Assembly: GCA_037178855.1 (NCBI GenBank)
Contig: JASJZC010000007.1
Location: 3,596,001-3,660,000, forward strand
Source of the DNA: Oscheius sp. JU75
Taxonomy: Eukaryota > Nematoda > Chromadorea > Rhabditida > Rhabditidae
Direction: 5' to 3'
Length of the DNA: 64,000 nt
Under the pieces are notes generated by a model. The model was not told the origin of the DNA and searched no databases. It saw only the letters and a program-made list of their open reading frames with translations. Shown here piece after piece: positions 40,146 through 51,920 of this stretch. Both the position numbers and the translations under genes were made by a program. Each line of letters opens with the position of its first letter. Within the stretch, counting starts at the first letter, position 1.

Positions 40146-41490
40146 ATGGAGACTGCCTACGGTGGACTGATGAGTAAGCGTTTCAAAATGATTCAGGGTA
40201 TTAAATGTTCAGATTTGTTGACACATGCTCCAGAGGACTGGGACCAGGTTGTGAAGGAGGAACCGCTCTCACCGGACTTGTTCGACACCAGTCCTTCCCA
40301 TCAACATTCAGATTCGCAGCCAACTGGATTACCTTACAGTAAGGGATAGAGTAAAGCTTCGCTAACGTACAGCCTATAGTTCCAGCATGCAACAATTCTA
40401 TGATGTCATTAAAGTCGGATCCTTCTCTAGATGCTCTGATGGCTCTCGAGAAAGAATCCTTCGTGTCAGTCGGCGAAGATTTCATGGAGCGACTTCTTCG
40501 CGACGAGGGAGATCCGTTTCTGTTCAAAGCAGATAAACATTTGTACAGAGATTGTCGTAGGCAGATTGTAAAAGCACCAAATCCCTACTATCTACCAGAG
40601 TGTAACACATAAATCACAAGTTTTCACGGAAAAACGTTTCAGGTGCTCCTCGTGACTTTCATCTGCCTTCTTTGACTTCTTACCATAAACAGTCGTCAAC
40701 TTCGAATAGCTGTAAGTAATTTGTTTCTCATTCCAAGATTCTCTTAGCTTGTGTTAGCTCGGCCGCCGTGAGTCCTCTCTACTGGAATCAGTCTTGTTCT
40801 CACGATGAAAAGTCATCAAAACTCCTTCAACAGTCTATAAATCTTTCCAGGTTTGCTGTGAGTAAACATCTTTAAAAGCAGTTTTGCAGTTCACATTCGT
40901 ATGATAAGACTTCTCCCACGCAAAAGATGAAGAGTAGAAGAATCAAGCATACCAAAAAATGTTTGTTTTCAAAGGAAATTGATGAGTCAGCTGCTATTTT
41001 CAGATGGTCACATCCTTTGGAAGTTCATACTAGAACTTCTAATGAAGGTGGAGTATAAACATGTGATTTGCTGGACTGGAAATAAGCTGATTTTCAAGAT
41101 AGTGAACAAAAATCTGTTGTCACAGCTATGGTCCGAGGCCAAAGTGCGCCAACATAACGTTAAAGTGAGAAATTGGCAGTTTCCTTTCTAAAAGAAACTT
41201 TTAGATATCTTATGAGTCGATCACACGAGCTCTACGTTCATACAAGCCCAAAGGTTGTGGTCCCGATGGCGAGGTCAGGCCAGCTATAGTTTCGCACTAT
41301 CGTAAGTTGCTTCTGTTAACTTATCGCACACACAAAAGTGAATGAGTCACCAAACTTTTTAATTTCAGCCGAATCCAACTTTACCTACTATTTCGACGAG
41401 TACTATCACCAGGAGATCTCCAAAGAAGCCAATACTTCTTTTGATGAGCTTTTGACTTTTGCAAGGGCGAACGGCGTGTCTGCTTACTAA
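40146..41490 (+). CDS. Divergent ETS-domain transcription factor
   Basis: Exons 40146-40338, 40380-40601, 40643-40711, 40748-40850, 40890-40960, 41004-41164, 41205-41301 and 41369-41490 give 345 residues. The ETS domain begins in exon 6: GHILWKFILELLMK, then HVICWTGNKLIFKIVN, LWSEAKVRQHNVKISYESITRALRSYK. This matches the ETS core (LWxFLLELL; W-x-FKIV; YE(K/S)xxRALR), and both DNA-contacting Arg of RALR are kept. The usual RALRYYY is RALRSYK and the wing that follows is replaced by an unusual segment ending with TYYFDEYYHQEIS. Upstream are a basic stretch (RRIKHTKK), a VKEEPLSPD motif resembling a SUMO site, and a Ser/Gln-rich region; no Pointed domain is visible. ETS factors bind GGAA/T sites in the nucleus. 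AATAAA at 41539-41544. Confidence 0.9.
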
Positions 41491-42956
41491 TCATAATTTC
41501 CTCATGCATCACTTCTTTGTACATTGAGATTTGTTTCTAATAAATTGTCTGAACTCGTTGGGGATTAATTCGTTGGCTCCCTCTCTGCTGCTAATTCAGT
41601 TGTCGTGCATATTGGCAGCTGGATAGCAATTGTCCAGTGTCGCCGTATTCAGACTCCATCTAATAAAAGCTTTTCCTTGTTAGGCTTTTCCTTAGCTTTT
41701 TCTGACATTCTCACACCTGTATATCGCTTCCAGTCTTAGAAACTTGATTCTAGAGTTCCACAAAGCGAAAAAGTATGTGTTGACACAAGAGGGCCGCTAT
41801 CTATTTAAGAGATGCTATAATGATTATGTCATGTGGCTAGGAGTGAGTCGTTGAAAACCTTCAAAGAAACTGAGGAAAGCTTGAGTGATGGATGTGCATA
41901 TAAGTTCTGACTCCCGGGATGCTCTTTATGTTTATGGCCGCAACCGGAATCGATCTCTTGACAAGCCTTCCTCTCCGATAATAACTCACTCTGAGCTGTT
42001 CCTCATTCTCTCCGTCCATGTCTGGCGTAGAAAGTAAATGGCTAATTTTCAGAACTCACATGTTATTCTGATCTCGGAAGTTGCGACTGCTCGTAATCGC
42101 GCTTCTTCTTCCCATTGTTAACGCGTGAGAATGCAAATATTTGTAGCCGAGCACCGGATCCCATCTTCCACAAAGATTTCTGCCAAGATTTCGCGCTATT
42201 CTCACCATCTACTTTTAACAGAAAACATGTTTTTATTCTGATAGACAATCCGCTTGCAAGGGCTTTCGACGTGTAGTGCACCTGTCAACATTTCTGTCAC
42301 AAACTCGTGCCGTCGGTTTGGATAACCTGGCCAACAGCTGACAGCGCAATAGCCAGAGTCCGAGCGGGCGTTTGACTCCCGGAACTAATGTATCTTCAGT
42401 TTCTTTCTCGCACCTCTCCTCTCTCTCTCTCTCTACTGCAACATTTACGCTGAAAATCCTTGAAGCAACCCAATCTTTTGAAAGAAGGCAGTGCACGTGT
42501 CATATTGCTTAGTCTAGGGACGCCCATTTACTTGTTGTTGTGCGTCGGCTGTTGATCTCGGACCCTTGGCCATCCGGCGCAATCCTCTCTAACATCTACT
42601 AATTTCAATTGCTTCTATCTAAAACGTTAATTATTAACCACACTGCCCTTTTGCACCGCCTCACTCTTTCCTATTGCAGTACACTTCTATTGGAAGGTTT
42701 CTTTTTCTCCTCAATCTCAATTTGTTAACCACAAAAGATTGGAATAAGTAGGCTCATCCTTCATGCTCTATGGTGCGGTCCCATCCTAATGTGTTATATT
42801 ACAGCCACGAACAGATTTCGGGAGGATGCAGTTGATAGAAAAAGCCGTGGAGCTGCGAGACAGCCAGGTGGCACTAGTGCAAGCTCTAAAATTTATGTGT
42901 ATCTTCAGATTCTGAATATCGAGTCGTACCAGTCGATTGTTATCAGACGAAGAATA
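41491..42956. other. Gene-free region
   Basis: After the ETS 3'UTR (AATAAA 41539-41544) I see no supported gene. A CT repeat lies at about 42417-42434. An open frame reaches upstream from the next gene's ATG to 42789, but its sequence is low-quality and it is left out. Confidence 0.5.
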
Positions 42957-43936
42957 ATGATGGCCGCTCTCCTAATGTGTTGGGTATAATACATCCTTCT
43001 AAAAAATCAGAGCGCTACTTCAGGTTGCTGTTGGCCTTTTTACAGCCGCTTTGGCTACTCCCAATTGGGCCTATATTGATTTCCAAAACACCGATGTACA
43101 CAACGTTAACGTGCAGCTCGGAGTTTGGGGAGAATGGAAAACCGTTTCAAACTGGAGTCATACTCACAGTGAGTCATTAACACCGCAATAAAACTCGAGC
43201 TTTCAGAAGAATGGGTTCCGCACTTTCCAAGTCCTCCAGAAAACATTCTACGACTGGCTAATACTGATTTGAAACGTATGTTTTTCACCTCTATTAGTGC
43301 AAAGACACGGTCAAGAAAAACTTTTGCTGGCGAGTGGTTTATCATTAAGACGGATACGTGTCACTTTGTTTTTCCATTCCAAATAGTAACAAATGGATCC
43401 CGGCAGAGATAGATTGATGGTTGTTATTTTTTCTGGAAGTATTTTTAGATTTTTATCGCGTGCAAGCTGGCTTCGGAGTAATCGGCATGTTCATTCTTCT
43501 GGCCAACAACCTTCTGGCCATTTACACCTTCTATCACCATCGCTACGTGTACAAACGACTTTGTGCTTTCCTCTACCTGGTCGTTGGTAATACTTTTGCT
43601 GGGTACTTTGAAATCATTGTATTTTTAGCTGGCTGCATTTTGGTGACCATAGAAGTGTTGACCAGAAGTGTGGATGAATGGAACACACAAGTCTCATATG
43701 CTGCTCAACATGGTCAATTCGACTACGATCAGCATTTGACAATTGGCTTCTCGACTAGACTAGCACAGGTCAGATTTCTCTAAGATTTGCAGAGGAACCT
43801 TCTTCAGAGTGTCATTGTAATCTGTGGACTCGCATTTCTCGCCTTTTTGTTCGGATCACACAAGCAAAAAGGAGAACATGCAGCAACTGCTGATTTGGAG
43901 ATCGAGGACCGACCAATCCACATTGGACGCGAATGA
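42957..43936 (+). CDS. Clc-like (claudin-like) four-TM membrane protein
   Basis: Exons 42957-42983, 43024-43168, 43207-43275, 43449-43586, 43629-43768 and 43808-43936 give 215 residues. Four hydrophobic helices are seen: the N-terminal VAVGLFTAALATPNW, VIGMFILLANNLLAIYTF, FLYLVVAGCILVTIEVL and SVIVICGLAFLAFLFG. The first extracellular loop carries LGVWGEWKTVSNW, resembling the W-x-G-L-W pattern of claudin-like proteins. This layout fits the nematode Clc-like family (PF07062), whose members are plasma membrane proteins without a settled biochemical function. Adjacent ATG codons at 42957 and 42960 are both possible starts. Confidence 0.82.
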
Positions 43937-44381
43937 CCAGTTTGTGAGAAACAATGAATCCCTCCGACAAATGTTCTTTCGCGTTGTGCCATACTGTTCT
44001 AATCCCAAATAACATTAGTTTTCGCTGAAACCGCAATGGTGCCTATACAGAATACGGACCCAACGTCTACAGTTGTAGATTTTTCAAACAATAAATCTAT
44101 TTCAACCTTGCAAGAGGAATGCGGCCAACGGTCATTGTCTCTGACCTGTTCTGGCACAAAAAATCAATATCAGCTGTTCTTCCGCAACACATTCACCTAT
44201 TCTTTATATGGTTTTTACTTGTCATTAAATATTCCTAAGAAATGTGACAAAAGTTCTGCGAAATAATCAAAAGAACACCCGAGGTCTCGACAAAATCTTT
44301 TAGCTGATTAGAAGCGGCTATCAGTATCGATTCTCTTGTGCATCTAAGAACAACTTTCTTTAACTTCGACCTCACTCAGAA
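43937..44381. other. Short intergenic region
   Basis: No supported gene. The ORF at 44036-44266 has no splice partner, no motif and ordinary composition. Confidence 0.5.
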
Positions 44382-46288
44382 ATGGAAGCTCTTCGATGGA
44401 GTAGAAACTTTATAGCATCTTTACAAATTACAGTCGAACCGTTGATGTTCGTTCTGGCTGCTTGTAACTCCGCAAAGTGAGTTGTTTTGAGCGCCTTATC
44501 TTTATTGCAACTTCGTAGGGGAATCGTCACTCCCGAATTGTCTGAAAATAAAATGAAAAGATACTACGGGATACAGCCTGGGTTAACACCAGATCAGTTG
44601 AAGAAGTTCTACAATAAGAAAATGGTCGAGTGGGACAATAACTACGATTATGTTAATCTACCAATTGCTTGTATAGTGGGAATTATGTATGGTCAGATGA
44701 TTTTAATCTCAAAAAAAAATTGGCAATTCAGGTGGTTACAGCGATTTTCATGGTAGAAAAATACCGCTAATAGCTGGAATTCTCAGTGTTCTCGTGGAAG
44801 TAGCAAGTAAGTTTGGCTTTTGGTGGACAGCCAGAATTTCAGTGCGAATGTTGATCTGGTCGCCAGACACAGACTGGTCTCTACATTGGCTTTATCCCAC
44901 TGCCATTGTTGCGGGTCAGTACATCCTCGTGGAACCAATTCATATGGAAAATTTCAGGTGTTCTTGGTGACTTCCTGTTAACCATGAGCTGTATCAATGC
45001 GTACGTGACAGACGAGTTCGAGAACAAGAAAACGGTAATTATTTTGAAATTATAAAGCAAAGTTTTCAGCTTTCTATTCGAATGATCATCGTCTCCATTC
45101 TGTTCAGTTTGGGTTCTTTCGTTGCGTCCCGATTAACTAAGGTCATGATGAAACACATGTCCCACATTGCTGTCCTTGGAATTGCAGAAGGTTGACTCAC
45201 ACTAATCGAAAGCTTACTCTTTAGGTGGATACGCGTTGACAGTCGTATTAGCAGCAATTATGCTTCGAACGAAGAAACCAAAGAGAAGACGATTGATAGT
45301 TGAAGAGGAACCGGAGGACGTCTATGGGTAGTAACTGTATAGTAGAAAAAACCACTGATGTTCAGACAAAGTTTCTGGGCTGTAACAAAACTCTCTTTCT
45401 ATTCCATCTACGACTCCGCAAAAATCTTCATAATGGAACGAGTAGGTCATTGCCGAATGTTTCTTTGGCTATGTTTCCTAGCCAATTTTTTGGATCAGTT
45501 CGTCTTCGGTGAAGAGAAGGGTATGATCAAAAATCGATGAGTCCATGTAAAACATCAGGTCTGATTGGTACTTATACTCGACTCTCCCCATTCAACTGGA
45601 ACTCGGACGAGTACGCTAACTATAAGTCGTGGCGACCGATAGTTCGTGGGTTGCACAATTAGATACCCAAACGGTGACATTCTCAGAAATAGTCGGCATG
45701 TTCTTTGGAATGATCGTGTTCAAAAACTTGCTAAAATTGCGAGATACACTGATCATCTGTTTTGCTATTGGAAGCATGGGAATTTCTGTTCTAGTTATTG
45801 GATTGGCTCAGGTATGCAAGTAATCATACTTTTACCTCGAGCTGTGAAACTACAGTAGGAAGTAAAGTCGCGTATACATAAAGTAACCCATCATGTCTCT
45901 TTTAGAAAACATGGGAAATTTATGCTAGTCTGGCCCCAGGCAGTCTTCATGGATTACTAAATCCCTTAACATATTCTTTCATGTCGTGTATAGTCAATCA
46001 AGACGAGGTATGTTTCTCTCCCTATGAGACATTCTGTTTTTAGGTTGGCAAGACCTACGCTATTAGTTCAATTGCTCAGAAATTGGCTGGATTAGCCCAG
46101 ACTGCTGTTCTACAAAACATTTACATCGATACAGTAGATTGGTATCAGGTGAGCACGTGAGGGAAGAAGCCGCAAACTATCAATTGCAGGGATTTGTGTG
46201 GCTTCTCATGGCAGGCATCTCGTTTGTCGCCGTTTTCATTTATGTTGTTGTTCATATTCTGGCTAAGCGAGAAGATATCGGAATATGA
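44382..46288 (+). CDS. SLC46-like MFS transporter (proton-coupled folate transporter family)
   Basis: The gene encodes a major facilitator with about 12 helices. Resolved exons: 44382-44476, 44519-44691, 44732-44806, 44843-44914, 44958-45034, 45070-45190, 45225 onward, then about 45369-46288. Seen features: an N-terminal helix with VEPLMFVLAACNSA; a long first extracellular loop (PGLTPDQLKKFYNKK); the MFS motif A region GGYSDFHGRKIPLI between TM2 and TM3; TAIVAGVLGDFLLTMSC; and a C-terminal half with LPGS-like LAPGSLHGLLNPL and GKTYAISSIAQKLAGL. SLC46 members move folates, antibiotics or bacterial muropeptides with protons; the substrate here is unknown. Intron 44807-44842 is 36 nt, in frame and without stop. 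It follows the Clc-like gene by 445 bp. Confidence 0.85.
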
Positions 46289-48640
46289 AATAAATTCTTT
46301 CCTCAATCATAACCGGTTACTATTTTGTGACTCAATACGATCTGGGGGCGCACACGTTCACACAGAGCTCATCCCGCTCCGTTCTAGCACAGTTCAGTGT
46401 TTATGTTATCCTACACACGGAATGCTTCTTCTCTTTAAACACCGCGGATTCGCAACAGCGACGAGCAAGATCTCCTTGGACGCTTTTCAAACAAAGAGGT
46501 CAGTTCCTGTTTCGGACCCAAACACGGCTTCTTCCTTGTCAGCTTTGTCAGACATTTGACCTTTCCATTCAGTCAATTGGACACTTGCAGCTTAGTCATC
46601 TGTCCTATTTCCTTCTGGACGTCCTTGAGCAACGCTTTTAAGGATCTTGTACTGATTTGCAGAGACAATAGGAGGTTGGAATTACAGTAGAAGTATGTCC
46701 GCTGCTGTTTTTTTAATCCAATATAGCTTTCGCACAGGAAATACAAGTTATCAGCTGATGCCATATATTTCCTTCCTTCATCAAATATAGGTTTGTAAAT
46801 CTTACCGCATCCTTCTCTTCTGAGAATATAGTTTTGTCTTTGACTATTCTTTCTAGGTAAGAGTCTGTTAATCTCAAGAAGGAACTTCATTTTGGTTTTT
46901 CTCTTTCAAGGTCGGGAGTTCAACTTGATGTAGTGGCTTGTGCACTTTCTATTTCGAAGCGGGTTAGGTTTAGTCTAGACTGAGGCCAATTTTACCACCT
47001 ACCGATTACACACGTGGATAACTAATTTCAGCTTTCCAATGACGAATATTTATTTGATTCATATAAGAAGTCCATTTTGATATCTCCAGCCATTAGTTGG
47101 CCCTTTCTTAAAAATGGCTTCATTTTGAGGCTGATTTTATTCTCTTTTTGTCAAGCCATCTGCCATCCTAGCTGCAAAAAGCGGGGAACACAGCATAGCT
47201 CGGAAATTGCTGAGAATGTTTATGCCCCCTTCACAAATTGCTACTAATCTCTCCTTCCGTCACAAACGCTTAAGCGAACATAGGACGTTCCGCTAACCAT
47301 TCCTGAGGTTCATTCTGCGAGTTCTTCTTGCCTAATTCAGCTACACATTCAGCTACAAACCCAACGTTCTTTTTTCTCAAAATGTAGCTTTTAGCGCAGT
47401 TCCGGTCCAATTAGGCAAGGGACCTTTACCTTTTATGCATTCGATTCTTCCTTCTGTTGGCTCGTTTCATTGCACTTTGAGTGAGAATTTCTGGAACTTG
47501 TTCTCGTTTAATCGCATTATTGTTTTACTCGAAGAATTCAGGGGTTAACTTCTCACGCTTTTACCACTTAAACTTGTTTTTTCAAAATGGTTTAAAACCT
47601 CAAAACATTTTTTTTCTTGAATTCTTATTTATACAAGATTCAGAATATGGGTAAGCCTGCTGAGCTGAAGCTCGGAAGGAAGAAGAAGCATCCGGCAACA
47701 CGAATGTTCGTAGCTGTTCAAAAACGGTCAGAAACTTTTTTGCGTATTCCTCGATACTCTCAATGTTGATCCAACGAGTTCCTTCAATGGGTGGAAACCA
47801 ATTTGTCGCCAGCTGTAAAAGCCATGTAGTTGACCACGGATATGTATGTCCTCCCGCGCAATATCAGATGCGGCGATGAATCAATATTAGCTGCCCCCGC
47901 CTGACTGTCTTCCACAAAAAGACACCCTTTCACCCCATCTTTTAAACCGAATCAAAGTACGTTTTCCGCACTGGCGCATCACATTAAAATACTTTCTCAG
48001 TATGACTCACATAGCATCATTCCTTGGCATCAGTTTGATTTGATCGAAATAAACAAAAGAATAGCATCGTTTTTTGTCATCTCTTTTGAGGGACAACCGT
48101 CACTTAGTGCCCGGAAAACGTTTGCATAGACGATTGACGCTGGGGCGCTGATACTAAGAATAGACATCAGCTGCTCTCTTGTTGCTCCGTCTCTTAGCAG
48201 CTTTTGCCAGTCTATTCTCTTCATTTTTCTCATTTCCCAACAACTTATCTTCCAAAAATCTTTCGATTTTTTTTAAACTGGCTACTACGTCAGCGCGTCT
48301 GTCCTTTTTTGGGATGGTCATTTTTCGAGAATAACGCGTTCAAAAATGTTGATAGCGCTTGATATGCTTTTGTGACTGTCCGGCGCCGCAGTGTCGGCCA
48401 GAGTGGACGACTGCGTCACGAAAATGTTCGATTTTCGCACGGCAAATTCTGCCTTGTTTTCGGGCAGTCAAGTTTACGTCGCTATCTGCGTACAGTCGAA
48501 CCCAGCCTCTTCCACATAACTCCCCTCTTTTCAAAACAACTAAATGTTTTCCTAGTCACGGGTAGTATGTAATAGTCTTCCGAATATGTATTTTCCTGTT
48601 GCCCCTCATCTGCAATTCAATTATTTTTAGATGCGCTCAA
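46289..48640. other. 2.3-kb region with no supported gene
   Basis: Only short ORFs are present. A 40-codon ORF at 47647-47769 begins MGKPAELKLGRKKKHPATR and is strongly basic, but it has no match I recognise. Two copies of ATTCAGCTACA are in tandem at 47335-47345 and 47347-47357. The minus ORFs at 46573-46890 and 48030-48233 could be decayed gene pieces. Control elements for the lipase gene may lie at the right end. Confidence 0.5.
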
Positions 48641-51600
48641 ATGTTGAACGGTAAGTCTTCGAATAAAACGACGTTAGGATCGCGCCTCTCCATCGAGAGA
48701 GCGGCTATCTTCACTCTTCTCAATGAGGTTTGTTCCAAAGTTTTCCTTCGAAAGGTTCATTTAGCTTCTCGAAGATAATGCCGAATACTTTGCGACAAAC
48801 TCCACTTGGACAGCATGGGGAGAACGGGTACTGCTGGTCTGCAACAATCTTAGGCATCAAGAAAAGGAATTAGAAAGTGAGTGTTTTGTTATTATTCATT
48901 TTCATGAATAAGTTCAGACCTTGTCACGAAACTGCAGGAAATCGCACCAAATTTTGACTATGATGGCAACACTCCTGGAAACGGCTTCAGGTGTGGATCA
49001 TATTACAATTAAAGCAAAAGTTCAGGTCCTTGGTCTGTATTTGCGACACTACCGTCCTCCACATCATTTCTATGTTGAAACTAATAGCTGAACAACGGTC
49101 TTCCTTCGTCTTCCGGATTTCCCACTATTGCAAAGAGTTGGAGTCTTACTCTGCAGTCATCTCATTCCTCACAGAAGCCCTTCCAAAGGTTTGTCTGCTA
49201 TATTTTACGTTTCAATTCACCGGTTCTAGTGCATTGAGTACCAGACATCGTTTTCCAACACTTCCCTATTTCCGAGTTTGGAAGGAAGCTATGAACAATA
49301 CCATGAAATGCTAAAAAGTTTGGAGCAGGTCGACTCTACCTGCTTCTATGGAAGACCTCTTGGATTCCAGGTAGTCTGTTAATTTCGTTTTCCATTTTCT
49401 CTTTAGTTCTCACCGTCTGTGAGTCGAATTTTCCGATTTATTGGAATAGTTCTGGCCAGTTACTCACTGTCATGGGAAAAGGGTCAGGGGCCGTTTGGTT
49501 CCATCATCAACACTGGTCGATTCTTCCTCAGTCCTGAACAGCGGGCTTCGCGTATCATCAAAGTCACAAAGGAGGCTGACATTCAGTTCTGCAAAGGATT
49601 TTGGAATCTTTCGGAACTCAGCAACGTGAGATACATGTACACCAAATTTTTACGAATTGTTTCAGAATATGCCCAAGTGGTTCTCTCCGGCTATGGCTAT
49701 AAACGAGCTTAGAACTATTCCACAGGAAGGTCCAATCAGTTTGGAAACGACTGAAGGAAGTACAACTGCTATTCCGGAGCCATCTGCTCATACTGGTGTC
49801 CGGCCTGTGCAAATTCGTGTGCTTTCCCCGGTTCACCGTGAACATATGGTAGGTGGTTTGGAGTCCTCTTATATGTTGCTCCTTTCTAGAGTTCATCCAG
49901 TGCATCTGGAAAGTTGCCAGCTTCTCCGTATCTTGTAATTCATTGCCATGGTGGAGGCTATGTTGCCACTTCCAGTAAATCACACGAGGTTAGTCCTTTC
50001 TAGCATTATTTCATTTCGACTTAAGACATATCTCCGCGTGTGGGCCAAAATGCTGAACTGTACAGTGGTTTCGGTTGAGTACTCACTAGCTCCCGAAAAT
50101 CCGTACCCACGCCCAACTGAAGAAGTTCTGTATGCCTACGCTTGGATATTGAAACATCCTGAACTTGTTGGCTGGACTGGTGAAAAAGTTTGTCTTGTTG
50201 GAGACTCAGCCGGAGGGAATCTTGTGATGTCCGTCTGTCTTCGGCTTATTCAGTTGAAGATAAAAAGAAGAGCTGATGGTATTGTGCCATGTTATACACC
50301 CTTCCTCTTCCAGGTATGAGTGTTTCAATTACGGTTTTAAAGAATACCTTGTAGTACTTACCGTCGCCATCTCGATTGCTCAGTGTAATGGATCCTCTGC
50401 TCCACATGGGAGTGGTACTTCGTTGCGTTGCAGCATACACTGGTGGATACACTCCGAAACCTGCAGAATCAACTGAGAACGGGCACAAATCGCTTCAGGA
50501 ATATGTCGAACAAGTGCAGAAAGCGCAAAGGATAGACTTTTCGGTATGTGCACAATCAGTTTGTTACAATTACTATCTTACAGGGTGGTCCACATTCGAT
50601 AGTTTCCTTGGTGCAGAATATGCGAGGAACGGATCGAAAAGAAAATGAGCAGGAGACCGCCGAAGTGGCATCTTTCTTCCCGAATGATGTCAAGAAAGAA
50701 GTAGAGGATGATTCAGAAGATGACAATGATACTAGGAGCATCTCTAGCATTCAGATTGACTCCGACCCATTACACATCCAGTTGACATCAACAGTTTATG
50801 ACAATCACCTTCTCGAGTTCCTTATTCGACACCCTACAACTAAAAAGTGAACTTCTTGCTATGTTTAACTTTCAATATTTAGTGCAATGACTGTTGTTGA
50901 CGAAAACGGCGAAGTTGTGGAAGAAGCCGAAGAAGCTCTGCCTACTGCTGATGAGAATGAGATGAAGAGGCCGCGGATATTAAATTTGATCAGTGGAAAT
51001 TCTTCGACAGTGCCCAATACACCGGCCGAGCCAATCAAGTCTCTTCCTAGCAGTGCTTCCAGCCATTCTATTCAACAGACTCTCGTTCATAAACGGTCCA
51101 TCTCGCAAACACTTGCCGATACGGCTACATTGGCAGCAGGGCATGCTTATGATAACCTAGCGGAATGGCTTCAACGTCCACAGAGGGAGAAAACGAAGCT
51201 GGATCGGACTGCTTCTCTTAAGGAGCCTATCGAAGATGTAGAGGTATCTTACATTACTTTTTCATGTATTTCAAATGATTTTCAGTCTCCCTGTGAACAG
51301 AAAGAGTCTCACGTTCTTCAACTTCTCAACAAAATTGATGTTCCTCGCGATCCATTGATTTCGCCCATGTATGCTGATGATGCTAGTTTGAAACAGTTGC
51401 CGCCTTGCTATTTTGTGGTAAGACTTAGTTATTTTAATGATGCGAATCAATAGCTTTTAGGCATGTCATTTGGATCCCTTGCTCGATGATACAATTGCTT
51501 TTGCCAAGAAATTACGCGGTGCTGGTGGAAAAGTATGCAGCGTTGATCTGCTACCGTCGGTTCCACACGGCTTTCTCAATTTTACCCTCATGTCGCCCGA

Positions 51601-51667
51601 GTGCCGTAAAGGAGCTAAAGTGACGCTTCAAAGGATAAAAGATGCCCTCGGATTTGTGGAGCCATAG
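48641..51667 (+). CDS. hosl-1: Hormone-sensitive lipase
   Basis: The enzyme hydrolyses diacylglycerol and other esters in fat mobilisation. The N-terminal HSL domain spans exons 48641-48727, 48765-48876, 48918-48990, 49026-49198, 49230-49370 and 49407-49626 (RSLVCICDTTVLH...; FYGRPLGFQFSPS). The alpha/beta-hydrolase half begins near 49650 and shows the oxyanion HGGG motif (VIHCHGGGYVATSSKSHE) near 49950, the nucleophile in GDSAGGN at about 50200, the Asp in CHLDPLLDD near 51465 and the His in PHGFLNF near 51570, completing the Ser-Asp-His triad. A long acidic, Ser-rich insertion (50640-51290; DDSEDDNDTRSISS) sits between nucleophile and Asp, where mammalian HSL has its phosphorylated regulatory module. 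Start MLNGKSSNKTTLG is the ATG from which the frame is open; a stop-free 27-nt GT..AG stretch follows but need not be spliced. Confidence 0.95.
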
Positions 51668-51920
51668 CAGCCTTCATCGAGTGTCATATCTGTTTTATTC
51701 TGTCAACCTCTGTGCTCATTTTGTAACTTTGTTTTTGTGCAATTTTGCTTGTCTATTGCAACTGGTTTGTTTGTGATATTTATTAATGTATGCGTGTGAT
51801 AAACATCAAGCACAAGGACGAACCCTGTTTTCTTAAACGAGTGAACATCTTTGCTATCGTTTTTACTGGACGTGGGTAATGGAAGGTATCGCTTACACTG
51901 CTGACTCAGTTCTTCTCAAA

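Noticed and set aside
42417-42434. CT dinucleotide repeat
   Set aside because: Short simple repeat with no evident role.
46573-46890. 105-codon minus-strand ORF
   Set aside because: Starts inside low-complexity intergenic DNA, no motif and no matching splice sites; could be decayed sequence.
47647-47769. Short basic ORF beginning MGKPAELKLGRKKK
   Set aside because: Only 40 codons, no known family, no splice partner or clear promoter; kept only as a note.
48490-48510. Possible tRNA B-box (GGTTCGAC on the minus strand)
   Set aside because: The flanking bases do not form a T stem and no A-box or acceptor stem is present.
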